A stretch of 64,000 bases of DNA from Alkalicoccus sp. (GCA_007692495.1 REBZ01000152.1:80626-144625), one strand, 5' to 3'; positions 1-9,935 are shown, counted from the stretch's first letter. A program made the numbers and translations. Notes: generated from the sequence alone by a model not told the origin.

Positions 1-830
1 CCATTTAATAAAAAAACATCGCCTGCGACAGTTTTGTCACTATTCGTAACAGCCTCTGATATAGTGTTGTTCTGAACTTTCAGAGAAACAACTTCTTCTC
101 CGTATATAAACTCCACTCCTGATTCTGCGGCTGCCTTTTTTAAACCATCTGCGATTCTGAAATTGCCCCCTTTTGTGTAGTAAACACCGTCACTCAGTTC
201 CAGGTGCCCGATCAGACTGAATGTAGCTGGAGAATTGAAGGGGGAAGAACCAATATAAGTTGCGTAACGGTTAAATGCAGAAATGATTCTTTCATCTTTA
301 AAAAATCTTCTATGAAAACTATCCATTGTTTCCAGAGGCCGTGAAGAGAGGAGTCCTTTAGCGAGAGGGAGGGAAATAAAATCTTTCCAGCTCCGGAATG
401 TTCTTTTTAAAAAGTGTTTGTCCGCCAGTCTGAAAAGTTTTTCCACTTCTTCCTGGTAGGATTCATACTTATCGGCAGATGCAGGATCCAGCGCGAACAG
501 CTCCTGTTTCATATCTTCTTTGTTAGAAGAAAAGGTAAATGAACTCCCATCTTCAAATGAATTCGTAGTGTGACGGGGAAGCTGGATAAACTCGAAGTAA
601 TCTTCCGGTTTACGACCAGTCTGCTTCAGTACGTCATTAAAAACATGAGGCATTGTAATGGTGTTCGGCCCAAAATCGAAACCGGCGGAGCCGAGATGCA
701 CTTCATGGAGTTTGCCGCCGGGATGGAAGTTTTTTTCGATGACTGTCACTTGAAAACCGTGATGCTGTAGACGTATAGCTGCAGACAGGCCTCCAAGACC
801 CGCCCCGATAATAACTGCTTTTTTAGTCAT
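1..830 (-). CDS. Phytoene/diapophytoene desaturase-like (CrtN/CrtP family) FAD oxidoreductase, partial (C-terminus beyond window start)
   Basis: Reverse strand from the ATG at 830 reads MTKKAVIIGAGLGGLSAAIRLQHHGFQVTVIEKNFHPGGKLHEVHLGSAGFDFGPNTITMPHVF: Rossmann GxGxxG plus GG(K/R) motif of the CrtI/CrtN family. Truncated at the window edge, absent from ORF track. Confidence 0.88.
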   Translation of the reverse strand, partial: MTKKAVIIGAGLGGLSAAIRLQHHGFQVTVIEKNFHPGGKLHEVHLGSAGFDFGPNTITMPHVFNDVLKQTGRKPEDYFEFIQLPRHTTNSFEDGSSFTFSSNKEDMKQELFALDPASADKYESYQEEVEKLFRLADKHFLKRTFRSWKDFISLPLAKGLLSSRPLETMDSFHRRFFKDERIISAFNRYATYIGSSPFNSPATFSLIGHLELSDGVYYTKGGNFRIADGLKKAAAESGVEFIYGEEVVSLKVQNNTISEAVTNSDKTVAGDVFLLN

Positions 831-1945
831 TGATATGTTCTTCCTTTCCACGTAAATCCCTGTTTTGTAATACTGAGGGATATCGAGTAAATTAAAATAA
901 TAAATGCTGCCGTAACGGAAAGAGGAAAGAATAAGGCGAGCCAGAATTTCTGTTTCGTCAGAAGGTCAATTGTCAGCTTAATGCATACTGCCAAGACGAG
1001 AGGAACGAGAAATAGATAATTTCCTGTTACGGCCCCTGCCACAGCTGCAGGAACAGGAACCAGAAATACTACAGTATAAAAGAAGATAAAAAGAAATGCT
1101 GCCGGAAGGCTTCTCCCCAGCCCCGGGAAGAAGTTTTTTGAAAATCCTTCCCAGACTTCTTTAGAAGTATTATACATATGACAGGAAACGCTTCCTGTTA
1201 CGTTTACAAGACGAACTCTCCATCCGGAGGTTTTCAGGACACGTGCGATGTGAATATCCTCCACCAGAGAATTTTTCACTGAAAAATGACCTCCAATACT
1301 TCGGTAGGCAGATGTTCTGAACATCATAAAAGCACCATGGGCTGCTGAAGCTTTAGGCCAGGTAGTCAGGTTGGAAAGAAGAACCGGAAGATGAAAAAAT
1401 ACGAGAAAATGCTGCATTGGTATCAAAAGGTGTCCCAAAATGCTTTTTAATGGAATGTGTGGAAAACCGGTTACCAGACCGGTATTTTTTTTGAAATTAT
1501 ATAAGGCTTCCTGAATCAGGTCCGGGGAGACACGGACATCGGCGTCGAGAAAAAGCAGGAATTCTTCTTCTGCCAGAAGGGAGAGCTGATGGCACGCGTA
1601 TACTTTTCCTACCCAATTTTCCGGGAGAGGACTTCCTTTGTGAATGCTGAGACGGGGGTCTTTTTGAGATGCCTCGGTTAATTTCTTCCAGGTAGAGTCT
1701 GAAGATCCGTCATCCAGTATAATAAAGCGCAGATTTTTATAAGTAAGCTTTTGAAGCGATTGGAGAAGACCCTCCACATTTTTTTCTTCGTTACGCATAG
1801 GTACAAGTATGGCTACAGATGGAGTGATTTCAGAACGTCTGCCGAGCCGCGGCATAGATAAACTGTTGAAGACTGTCCAGCTGAGAAGCAGGAGGTGCAG
1901 AAGAATGTAATAAATCAATTGTCTGCCTCCAATTTCTTCTTCCAT
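827..1945 (-). CDS. Family 2 glycosyltransferase (CrtQ-like, carotenoid-associated)
   Basis: GT-A signatures VPMRNEEKNVEGLL, ILDDGSSDST, FLDADVRV, multiple C-terminal TM segments; 4-bp overlap with the CrtN-like gene. Confidence 0.85.
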   Translation of the reverse strand: MEEEIGGRQLIYYILLHLLLLSWTVFNSLSMPRLGRRSEITPSVAILVPMRNEEKNVEGLLQSLQKLTYKNLRFIILDDGSSDSTWKKLTEASQKDPRLSIHKGSPLPENWVGKVYACHQLSLLAEEEFLLFLDADVRVSPDLIQEALYNFKKNTGLVTGFPHIPLKSILGHLLIPMQHFLVFFHLPVLLSNLTTWPKASAAHGAFMMFRTSAYRSIGGHFSVKNSLVEDIHIARVLKTSGWRVRLVNVTGSVSCHMYNTSKEVWEGFSKNFFPGLGRSLPAAFLFIFFYTVVFLVPVPAAVAGAVTGNYLFLVPLVLAVCIKLTIDLLTKQKFWLALFFPLSVTAAFIILIYSISLSITKQGFTWKGRTYQ

Positions 1946-2631
1946 TTTTCAAATTTGTCTGCTGTACCTTCTCTGCCGTGCATAAGTGGAATAAAAGGCT
2001 GATGTGTCAAAACATTGTTCCGGAGAGAATTCATTTCTTTTTCTAAAGCTTCTTCTGCAGCCTGTGTCCAACGTTTCCTTCCCCACGAGGGAGCTCCATG
2101 TACAGGAGCCCCCGTCTGAACGTACCATTCAGGCATCTGATGATGAAAAAGGCCATGATAAAAGGCTACCGGTACCACAGGTGCTTCCGGCACCAGGAAT
2201 TTCAAATATCCCGTTCCCGGAGAAATTGTCAGAGGACGATGCTCCAGAGGTATCTCCCTCCCCTGTGGAAAAAGAAAAATGTGCCGCCCGTTCCTCAGTT
2301 CTTCAGCGGCATATTTAAGAGACTGCCTGACGGAGGCCGGGGAAGAAGCTTTTACAGAAAAAGCTCCGAGTTTTTTGAAGAAAGGAAACCTGTTTAATCC
2401 TTTTTCGTCCATCATGGCAATGCCGTTAGTCTTCCACTTACTGCTGTTTAAATAAAATAAAATAAGTGGATCCCACCACGAGCTGTGATTCATAATAATA
2501 AGGGATCCTTTTTCAGGCAGGGGGGACGATGCAATTGAGTCGTAAATTCCATGAAATTTCTTTTTCAGAAGATTATTGTTATATAAACTGAACAGCTTTT
2601 CAAAATTTTTGTGGTTCTCCGCTCTCATCAT
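1915..2631 (-). CDS. PlsC-like 1-acyl-glycerol-3-phosphate / carotenoid acyltransferase
   Basis: NHSSWWDP (HX4D) and FPQGRE motifs; overlaps neighbouring genes in the same operon. Confidence 0.85.
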   Translation of the reverse strand: MMRAENHKNFEKLFSLYNNNLLKKKFHGIYDSIASSPLPEKGSLIIMNHSSWWDPLILFYLNSSKWKTNGIAMMDEKGLNRFPFFKKLGAFSVKASSPASVRQSLKYAAEELRNGRHIFLFPQGREIPLEHRPLTISPGTGYLKFLVPEAPVVPVAFYHGLFHHQMPEWYVQTGAPVHGAPSWGRKRWTQAAEEALEKEMNSLRNNVLTHQPFIPLMHGREGTADKFEKWKKKLEADN

Positions 2632-3416
2632 ATAACCTGCACCTCCCGTTTAAGCAGTCGGTAAACAGTGTAATATACGGCCATAGTCAAAATTGACAGG
2701 ACCGGTGCAAGAACAAGCCCATTAACGGCAGAAACTATAATAAACATGCCCGCCATCATTCCATACAAATAAAGCATACGTTTCTGCCAGAAGAAACTGC
2801 GGTTATTCTGCCATTTTCCTTTCCGGTAAAGAAGTACAGATATAAATAGATGAAGAACAAATGATAAAACAAACCATCCGGCAAAATTAGTAAATGGTAT
2901 ATCGTAATACAGACCTCCATCGTGCCAGACCCAATACTGCTTCACTTCATATGCGAAAGGATCCAGAATAAGATCGAGAGAAGTGGCAATTAATGCTCCG
3001 TACAGTGCGTACAGTGTCCTCCCCAGCACATGAAGTTTGTTTAAAAGAGGCGCTGCCAGAACATGCGATGTGGCGATGACCATTATCCACGCAAAGCCGA
3101 TTGTTACGGGGACCCCCGCAAGTTTCGGCCCAAAGTCTGTTTCATAGCTGTAATTCCCAAAAAACAGACCGGTATGTACTCCGAAACTTTCCATGAACAT
3201 AGATACAAAAAAAATAGAAAGTACTATAAATATTCCAATGATTTTAGAAGTACTCCGGTAAAAAAACATTATTGCCAGGAGACCTGAGGTGATAAGAAAA
3301 ACAACGTTGGCCCACTCGAGCCATGGAGGTACGAGATGGAAAGATAAAAGCACTACTCCAATTACATACCATACAATAAAAAATCGATACAAATACAAAT
3401 CAAATGCAGCAGGCAT
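2628..3416 (-). CDS. Carotenoid biosynthesis protein, CruF/DUF422 family membrane protein
   Basis: Polytopic protein with FGNYSYETDFGPKLAGVPVTIGFAWIMVIATSH...LDLILDPFA typical of the family; ATGA overlap with the acyltransferase. Confidence 0.82.
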   Translation of the reverse strand: MPAAFDLYLYRFFIVWYVIGVVLLSFHLVPPWLEWANVVFLITSGLLAIMFFYRSTSKIIGIFIVLSIFFVSMFMESFGVHTGLFFGNYSYETDFGPKLAGVPVTIGFAWIMVIATSHVLAAPLLNKLHVLGRTLYALYGALIATSLDLILDPFAYEVKQYWVWHDGGLYYDIPFTNFAGWFVLSFVLHLFISVLLYRKGKWQNNRSFFWQKRMLYLYGMMAGMFIIVSAVNGLVLAPVLSILTMAVYYTVYRLLKREVQVI

Positions 3417-3664
3417 ATGAACCCTCCCATAAATTCATCCTGCTTGCACAGGATGTGCGTTTCTGACATGATATACAAATAATTACCCTCAATCTTCACT
3501 TCTTATGCAGCAGCAGGTGAAAAAAACTGACTGTGTTAATTAATAATCCAGCTGCATAAAATTATGAAGATAAAAAATGAACTTTAACAAGCTGTTTTAG
3601 AAAAGTATCTTTAATTATGCTGTGTTGTAATTTCCTAAGACATAGTTAAGAAGGAGACCTGTAC

Positions 3665-4549
3665 GTGAAAAAAGAGATAAAAATGATAGCTTCAGATATG
3701 GATGGTACGCTTTTAAATAATGAACGGAAAGTAACTGGAAAAAACGCAGAAATTTTAAAACATGCCCAGGCCCAGGGTATAAAAGTTATCGCAGCTACAG
3801 GACGTGATTATAAAGAAGCTTCCCATCCCCTCAGGGAAGCCGGTCTTTCGATGCCGGTCATTGGAGCAAATGGAGCAGAGTTCCGCAGTGAATCAGGCAG
3901 GCTGATCGACGAAAAAGTAATTCCGGAGGAGCTGTATACGAAAATTTCACATATTCTTGACAAGAAACAGGCCTACTTTGAAATATACACTAATTTTGGT
4001 GCGTATACGAGAAATCGTGAGGAAGCACTGAAACTTGTGCTGGACGTTCTCCATGCAGCAGGTAGTGAAATGTCTAAAGAGGAAGCTCTCGGTCTTGCGG
4101 AACAGCGGTTTGCCGAAGGCGGATTGCGACTTGCCTCAAGCTACGATTCTGTTATCGAAGATGCCGACACCCGTCTGTTGAAAGTACTCGCTTTTTCTGC
4201 TTCTAAGAGTATCCGCGGACAGGTTAGAAATGCTCTTCAAAAACTGCCTGTTGATGTAAGTTCTTCCGGCTTGGAAAATATAGAGATTACTCATAAGGAA
4301 GCCACAAAAGGAAGAGCATTAAAAAGAGCCGCTTCTTTTTACGGAATAAGTCTGGAGGAAACGTTTGTTATCGGGGATAATGAAAATGATCTGTCAATGA
4401 TTGAAGCTGCCGGCTATTCCGCAGCAATGGGAAATGCTGTAGCCAGTGTGAAAGAGGCAGCAGATTTTATTACATCGAATAACGAACATTCCGGTGTAGC
4501 AGAGGCGGTACTTCCGATTTTGAAAAAGGTGCCAATGGCCGGAGAATAG
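3665..4549 (+). CDS. Cof-type HAD-superfamily hydrolase
   Basis: DMDGTLLN, AATGR, and GDNENDLSMIEAAGYSAAMGNA motifs. Confidence 0.92.
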   Translation: MKKEIKMIASDMDGTLLNNERKVTGKNAEILKHAQAQGIKVIAATGRDYKEASHPLREAGLSMPVIGANGAEFRSESGRLIDEKVIPEELYTKISHILDKKQAYFEIYTNFGAYTRNREEALKLVLDVLHAAGSEMSKEEALGLAEQRFAEGGLRLASSYDSVIEDADTRLLKVLAFSASKSIRGQVRNALQKLPVDVSSSGLENIEITHKEATKGRALKRAASFYGISLEETFVIGDNENDLSMIEAAGYSAAMGNAVASVKEAADFITSNNEHSGVAEAVLPILKKVPMAGE

Positions 4550-4693
4550 TTTTAAAGGCGAAGGTACAGGGAAAGAGAAAACAGAATACAATCGGGCGGA
4601 ATTATCTTTTACAGCCAGTGAAGTTCTGTTATAATTCACTGCGGTACCGCCACACTAAAGGATCGCACTTAATTTCAGAAAGGGGTATGAATT

Positions 4694-5224
4694 GTGTTAA
4701 AAAAATTATTTGGACTCGATAAGAAGGAAAAGAAGCAGGAAGTGGAAATGCCTGAGGCAGATGGGAAAGACGTTTTCCACAGTCCGGCAAATGGAGAAGT
4801 AGTTGCACTTTCTGAAGTGCCCGACCCGACATTTGCGGAAAAAATGATGGGGGATGGAGTAGCAGTCAAACCTTCTGACGGCACAATAGTTGCTCCTGTT
4901 CACGGTGAAATTATGCAGCTTTTCCCAACGAAACATGCTGTGGGAATTAAAACAGTCAATGGGATGGAAGTTCTTATCCATATTGGTATTGAAACAGTGA
5001 ATATGCAGGGTGAAGGATTCAAAGCGTTTGTTGAACAAGGAGATAAGGTTGCAGTCGGAGATAAGCTGATTGAATTCGATCCGGACCTTGTAAATGAAAA
5101 AGCAGAAAGCACTATTACACCCGTTATAATCACTAATGGAGATGCCGTGGCATCAATGGATAAGCAGGAAAATCAGACGGTATCAGCTGGAGAAACAGTT
5201 ATTATGACAGTAACATCCAAGTAA
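4694..5224 (+). CDS. PTS glucose-type EIIA component (crr/YpqE-like)
   Basis: SPANGEVVALSEVPDPTFAEKMMGDGVAVKPSDG...HAVGIKTVNGMEVLIHIGIETV is characteristic of EIIA-Glc. Confidence 0.93.
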   Translation: MLKKLFGLDKKEKKQEVEMPEADGKDVFHSPANGEVVALSEVPDPTFAEKMMGDGVAVKPSDGTIVAPVHGEIMQLFPTKHAVGIKTVNGMEVLIHIGIETVNMQGEGFKAFVEQGDKVAVGDKLIEFDPDLVNEKAESTITPVIITNGDAVASMDKQENQTVSAGETVIMTVTSK

Positions 5225-5232
5225 ATCAGTGA

Positions 5233-5279
5233 AACAAAATAAACAGGTGCGGCTTTCTGCCGCACCTGTTTATTTTGTT
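5233..5279. terminator. Bidirectional intrinsic terminator after the EIIA gene
   Basis: Perfect 21-bp stem aacaaaataaacaggtgcggc/gccgcacctgtttattttgtt with short loop. Confidence 0.92.
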
Positions 5280-5449
5280 GATTAAGTTATCGTTCCAGAA
5301 TAGTTATTCCAGTCAGTGTAAACTTCTTCTCTGGCGGAAGCCTGGGTAATAAAGGCCAAGACGAAGATCCGTTTAGGAAGAATTAGCTGAGCACGGCCCG
5401 CCCGAAAAGCGTATGTCTATACACGCAAAACCACTTTATCAACAGCCTG
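5277..5449 (+). repeat. Dispersed non-coding element family A, copy A1
   Basis: Begins gttgattaagttatcgttccagaatagttattccagtcagtgtaaacttcttctctggcgg and ends ccactttatcaacagcctg (inverted terminal match); shares sequence with copies at 7.5, 23.4 and 37.0 kb. Confidence 0.8.
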
Positions 5450-5500
5450 TTTATTTGTTTCAGGAATATTTCTGTTCCTTCAATTAAGTAATTCTCATTC

Positions 5501-6331
5501 TTAAATATCAATGATAGTTGCAGGATCAATATAAAAGAGAACAAAAGCGGCAAGAGCAAAGCAGTAGACAGCAAAATAAATAAGTTTACTCTTCTTAAGA
5601 AAATCAATAAGCCACACTATGCCTATCACCGAAAAGAAAAAGGTCACTATAAAAGATACGATGAGGTTTACCGGTCCGATATAATGCATCATTTCAGGTG
5701 ATACATCATTAATTCCGAGAACTGTCGATCCCAGGATTACCGGTATGGCAAGAAGAAAGGAATACCTGACAGCTGTTTCTCTGTCCAGGCCGCGGAGCAG
5801 CGATACGACGAGTGTCGATCCGGATCGTGATATACCGGGAAGTACTGCAAGCGTCTGGCCGAGACCTATAATAACAGCATCAAGTGAATTCATTGTTTCC
5901 GGAGTTCTGGAGCCTGTTTTATGGAATCTTTCAATAAATATCAGTGCAAATCCCGTCAAGGTCAGAGCGCCGGCAATTATTGCGGGGGATTTCATACCAT
6001 CGCCTATGGCATCAGAAAATACATAACCGAGGCCTCCGGTAATCACTGTAGCAATTAAAATATAAAGCCCAAAGAAAAACATCAGCCTGTCTTCTTTTTT
6101 CCGCTTTAATATAAATCGGAAAAATCCTCCGGTAACGTTCCATACATCCTTCCAGAAATAAAAGACGACAGCAAATACAGAAGCAATGTGAAGAAAAATT
6201 TCGAAGGCGAGTCCTGGAAAAGAATACCCGAAAACGAGCTGGGTAATTACTATATGAGCAGTACTGGAAATAGGGAGAAACTCTGAAAGTCCCTGGACGA
6301 TTCCAAAAATAATTGCTTCAAATAGTGACAT
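5501..6331 (-). CDS. uppP: Undecaprenyl-diphosphatase (BacA/UppP family)
   Basis: MSLFEAIIFGIVQGLSEFLPISSTAHIVI and LPGISRSGSTLVVSLLRG; the ATG at 6331 is preferred over the track start at 6436. Confidence 0.95.
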   Translation of the reverse strand: MSLFEAIIFGIVQGLSEFLPISSTAHIVITQLVFGYSFPGLAFEIFLHIASVFAVVFYFWKDVWNVTGGFFRFILKRKKEDRLMFFFGLYILIATVITGGLGYVFSDAIGDGMKSPAIIAGALTLTGFALIFIERFHKTGSRTPETMNSLDAVIIGLGQTLAVLPGISRSGSTLVVSLLRGLDRETAVRYSFLLAIPVILGSTVLGINDVSPEMMHYIGPVNLIVSFIVTFFFSVIGIVWLIDFLKKSKLIYFAVYCFALAAFVLFYIDPATIIDI

Positions 6332-6469
6332 GATCAACTTCCTTTCTTTAATACAGTCTTTGCAAAAGGTTATTATTGTTATGTAAGGAATTTGCCATGG
6401 CCCCAGTGAATGGAAGGGAGAATACACTCTTTCCACAAAGCTGTGTAGAGGTTTACTGGTTATGACGGA

Positions 6470-6555
6470 ACCAACCCGTCAGGTGGGAAGCCGCAGTCGC
6501 CCTTTTGTATCAACAGAGAGCTTTAACAGAGTCTTATACAATAACAGCAGGCTTT
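6470..6555 (+). repeat. Dispersed non-coding family B, fragment B1
   Basis: gcagtcgcccttttgtatcaacagagagctttaacagag matches gcagatgcccttgtatcaacaaggagctaaaagag at 21.2 kb. Confidence 0.5.
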
Positions 6556-6734
6556 TACAAGGCCATTATGTTAGTACATACGATCAATATTGTACCAGAT
6601 ACACAAAAGAAGCGGTAATTAATTTGAAAAAATTTCCCGTTACTCTTATGGAGATTTTATGAATACTGGGCCAATGTCGTGTATGGAAAGAATATAATGT
6701 CGTATAATAGGATCGAGAAAGGCGGGGGATTTGA

Positions 6735-7382
6735 ATGATTAAACAATTACTATCTTTTATTATACTGGCAGGAGCTGTAGGAATCGGGGCTTTTATTTTT
6801 ATTCAGGATCAGTACAGTGAAGAGGAAGAAGGAAGTGAAGCACTGGAAACGTATCTTGAGCAGGATGGGATTGAACGGGAAGCAGCGGATCCGGAGAACA
6901 CGATCAGCCATGAAAGTATAAACGAAACAGGCACAGAACCAGGAATGAAGGCAGCTGATTTTGAGCTCCCTGAGCTTCATGGTGACAGCCGTCTGGCTCT
7001 GGAAGACCTGCAAGGGAATTATGTGGTAGTGAATATGTGGGCTACGTGGTGCCCTCCGTGCCGGGAAGAAATGCCTGATTTTGTCCGGTTTTATGAAGAC
7101 TATAAAGCCGAAGGAGTAGAGATGGTCGGTATAAATATGACCGATACAGAAAGAAATATCGAAGGTGTTGAACAATTTGTAGAAGAATTTGAAATTCCAT
7201 TTTATACACTTCTGGATGAGGAAGGTATAATGGAAGATAAGTACAGCGTGTATGTCATGCCTTCAACGTATATTATTGATCCGGACGGCCGGATGGCAAT
7301 GAACCGCCCCGGCTACATCAGCTATGAGGCACTGGAAGAAAGTTTCCTGGAAATACGTGAAAATTATGAATCCGGGCTTTAA
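6735..7382 (+). CDS. Membrane-anchored TlpA/ResA-like thiol-disulfide oxidoreductase
   Basis: N-terminal TM segment, WATWCPPCREEMP active site, VMPSTYIIDPDG. Confidence 0.93.
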   Translation: MIKQLLSFIILAGAVGIGAFIFIQDQYSEEEEGSEALETYLEQDGIEREAADPENTISHESINETGTEPGMKAADFELPELHGDSRLALEDLQGNYVVVNMWATWCPPCREEMPDFVRFYEDYKAEGVEMVGINMTDTERNIEGVEQFVEEFEIPFYTLLDEEGIMEDKYSVYVMPSTYIIDPDGRMAMNRPGYISYEALEESFLEIRENYESGL

Positions 7383-7426
7383 AGCGGGGAAGCCGATACT
7401 TACAAATTGTATAATTATCACAAAAC

Positions 7427-7460
7427 AGGGGTACAGGACTTTTCATAGGCCGGTACCCCT
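7427..7460 (+). terminator. Possible terminator hairpin after the TlpA-like gene (weak)
   Basis: aggggtac / gtacccct 8-bp stem, 18-nt loop, poor T-run. Confidence 0.4.
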
Positions 7461-7463
7461 TAG

Positions 7464-7650
7464 CTTGTTGATTAAATGATAGGTGCAGAATCTTTATTCC
7501 ATTCGTTGTATAAGCTCCTTCTCTGGCGGAAGCCTTCCGCCGAGCTGGTCTTCAACTATGTAGCCTGCGCCGTGGGCGGACGGCGCTGAATCCCAAAGGA
7601 AGTTAAGGAGGGTAAGCCATTTCTTTATCGAAGAAAACGGCTTCAATCAG
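7464..7650 (+). repeat. Dispersed non-coding element family A, copy A2
   Basis: cttgttgattaaatgatag...ttattccattcgttgtataagctccttctctggcgg...gcctgcgccgtg...ggagggtaagccatttcttt...aacggcttc aligns along its length with the reverse complements of the 23.4 and 37.0 kb copies. Confidence 0.82.
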
Positions 7651-7714
7651 GGAATTTTTCATGCAAGAAAACTTTTTTAATTTCTTTGCAGCTGCCGCAG
7701 AATCGACGCCGGCT

Positions 7715-8632
7715 TTACTCCCGGTGGGCTTCATAAAAAGCAGCTTTGGATGCATCTTTAACAGCGGAAATAATATCTTCCGATAAAGTATATTCTGAAG
7801 CACGGACATTATCACGGAGCTGCTCCGGTGTTCTGGCCCCCTGAATTGCTGCGGCCGGTGTATGGTGGTCCAAAATGTACCGGAGTGCAAGAGAGCTCAG
7901 AGGCATTCCGGCTTCATCAGAGATTTTTTGAAGTTCCTTTATTAAACGTTCGAGTTCCTGCCTGGAGTAATTTAAATAACCTTCATCCGTCAGTTTATTT
8001 AAATAATTATTCGTCAGAAGACCTTTAGCTACAGGGCCCCGGGCGATGATGGAAACCTGACTCCTGTCCAGAAGCGGCATCCATTCTTCCGGCCTCCGGT
8101 CAAGAATGCTGTACTGCATCATATTGCTGACAATACTGCTTTCTTCTGTGAATTTTTTTATTACGTTGGGACGGATGGAAGAAATGCCGTAATAACGAAT
8201 TAGGCCTTCTTTTGTCAGTTCCTCCATGGCCCCGGTCATTTCTTCGAATGGATCTTCGACGGTCCCGCCGTGGAGCTGATATAAATCTATATAATCTGTC
8301 TGAAGTCTCTTCAATGAATTTTTGCAGGCTTCTTTAATATATTCTTTGGAAGGGTTCCAGCGCCAGCCGTCAATTCCTTCACCCCATTCGTTTCCTCCTT
8401 TTGTAGCAAGAACAACGTGTTCGCGTTTGGTTTTTAAAGCTTTACCTACAGATTCTTCATTAAAACCATATTGATACAAGTCTGCGGTATCAAAATAATT
8501 AATACCAGAATCGACGGCTTCGTGCAGAAGCTTTTCATTCTGCTGTTGGTTATCTGATAAAGACATGCAGCCAAACCCAATTTCAGATACGTAAAGACTG
8601 GAAGAACCGAGCTGATTTTTTTTCATACTCAA
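7715..8632 (-). CDS. Aldo/keto reductase (YqkF-like)
   Basis: GFGCMSLS, DTADLYQYGFNEESVGKAL, YIDLYQLHG motifs; position next to nudF. Confidence 0.93.
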   Translation of the reverse strand: MSMKKNQLGSSSLYVSEIGFGCMSLSDNQQQNEKLLHEAVDSGINYFDTADLYQYGFNEESVGKALKTKREHVVLATKGGNEWGEGIDGWRWNPSKEYIKEACKNSLKRLQTDYIDLYQLHGGTVEDPFEEMTGAMEELTKEGLIRYYGISSIRPNVIKKFTEESSIVSNMMQYSILDRRPEEWMPLLDRSQVSIIARGPVAKGLLTNNYLNKLTDEGYLNYSRQELERLIKELQKISDEAGMPLSSLALRYILDHHTPAAAIQGARTPEQLRDNVRASEYTLSEDIISAVKDASKAAFYEAHRE

Positions 8633-8782
8633 TCTACATCCTTTCTATTTCGTGAGTGTGATTTTACTCTACGTTAAGGATTGCAGAATCGCAAGTAATA
8701 CCCTATCCTTAAGAAGCAGTAATAAACAGCGCGGAACTCTCAGTTTAAATTGCAGAAAATAATTAACTTAAGAGGTGAAAGA

Positions 8783-9340
8783 ATGAGCCGGAAATTGTTT
8801 GAAAGAACGATAAAAATCGACCCTGTTTTCAAAGGGAAGATTATTGATTTGGAAGTCCAGGAAGTTGAGCTCCCCGATGGACAGAAGGGAAAAAGAGAAA
8901 TTGTACATCATCCGGGAGCCGTTGCAGTAATCTGCGTAACAGACTCAGAAAAAATGGTTCTCGTAAAGCAGTATAGAAAAGCTTTGGAAAAAGCTATAGC
9001 TGAAATTCCTGCAGGGAAGCTTGAAAAGGGTGAGGATCCGCTTTTATGTGCTCAGAGAGAACTGGAGGAGGAGACCGGAATCAAGGCTGCCAGCATGAAG
9101 GAAGTGGCATCTTTCTACACGAGTCCCGGCTTTGCAGATGAACTTGTTCACGTATATGAAGCAGCAAATCTCTCGACAGGAGAAGTACATACAGATGAAG
9201 ACGAATTTGTCGAGCGTATGGACGTAACGCTGGAAGAAGCGAAAAATATGATCAAATCCGGCGAAATTCACGATGCTAAAACGATGTATGCAGTACAGTA
9301 CTGGGAAATTCTAAAAGCATTTAATTATAATAATTATTAA
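8783..9340 (+). CDS. nudF: ADP-ribose pyrophosphatase, Nudix family
   Basis: Nudix box GxxxxxEDPLLCAQRELEEETGI; RBS aggtgaaag before ATG at 8783. Confidence 0.93.
   Translation: MSRKLFERTIKIDPVFKGKIIDLEVQEVELPDGQKGKREIVHHPGAVAVICVTDSEKMVLVKQYRKALEKAIAEIPAGKLEKGEDPLLCAQRELEEETGIKAASMKEVASFYTSPGFADELVHVYEAANLSTGEVHTDEDEFVERMDVTLEEAKNMIKSGEIHDAKTMYAVQYWEILKAFNYNNY
9325..9339. promoter_or_regulatory. PerR-box-like palindrome upstream of fur
   Basis: TTATAATAATTATTA matches 14/15 of TTATAATNATTATAA; overlaps the nudF 3' end. Confidence 0.45.
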
Positions 9341-9347
9341 ATTGTTA

Positions 9348-9362
9348 TGATAATCATTATCA
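9348..9362. promoter_or_regulatory. Fur box (7-1-7) upstream of fur
   Basis: TGATAATCATTATCA, an exact 7-1-7 inverted repeat. Confidence 0.75.
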
Positions 9363-9465
9363 TTTGACAGCTATTTTAATGGTTGAGTATAATAATAGAG
9401 GAAAGAACGGCCCTGCTATCGCAGGGAAAGCCTGAAGGCTACGCATCGATTGGGGGAAATGGACT

Positions 9466-9903
9466 ATGGAGCAAAGAATTGACCGGATTAAAAAGCAGCT
9501 GCACTCACAAAGCTATAAACTTACCCCTCAGCGGGAAGCAACGGTGCGTGTTCTCCTCGAACATGAAGATGATCATTTGAGTGCTGAAGAAGTATATATG
9601 CTCGTTAAAGAAAAGTATCCGGAGATCGGACTGGCAACAGTTTATCGTACGCTGGAACTGCTTACAGAATTAAAAGTAGTAGATAAAATAAATTTCGGGG
9701 ATGGAGTTTCCAGATACGATCTGCGTCAGGAAGGGGCGGATCACTTCCATCACCATCTAGTCTGTCTCGAGTGCGGGGCAGTGGATGAGATTCAGGAAGA
9801 CCTTCTTGGAGACGTGGAAAAAGTAGTGGAAAAGAGATGGAATTTTGAAATTAAAGACCATCGGCTCACTTTTCATGGAATATGTTACAGGTGCAGAACC
9901 TGA
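9466..9903 (+). CDS. fur: Ferric uptake regulator, Fur family
   Basis: LTPQREATVRVLLEHEDDHLSAEEVY, GLATVYRTLELL, HFHHHLVCLECGAVDE. Confidence 0.95.
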   Translation: MEQRIDRIKKQLHSQSYKLTPQREATVRVLLEHEDDHLSAEEVYMLVKEKYPEIGLATVYRTLELLTELKVVDKINFGDGVSRYDLRQEGADHFHHHLVCLECGAVDEIQEDLLGDVEKVVEKRWNFEIKDHRLTFHGICYRCRT

Positions 9904-9935
9904 TAACTCAGCGAATCAGTTAATTATAGTTGAAC

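Noticed and set aside
570-770. 66-aa plus-strand ORF
   Set aside because: Antisense to the truncated CrtN-like gene.
4640-4690. T-box-like gcggtaccgcc word before the EIIA gene
   Set aside because: No specifier loop, NNTGGNACCGCG context or antiterminator structure present.
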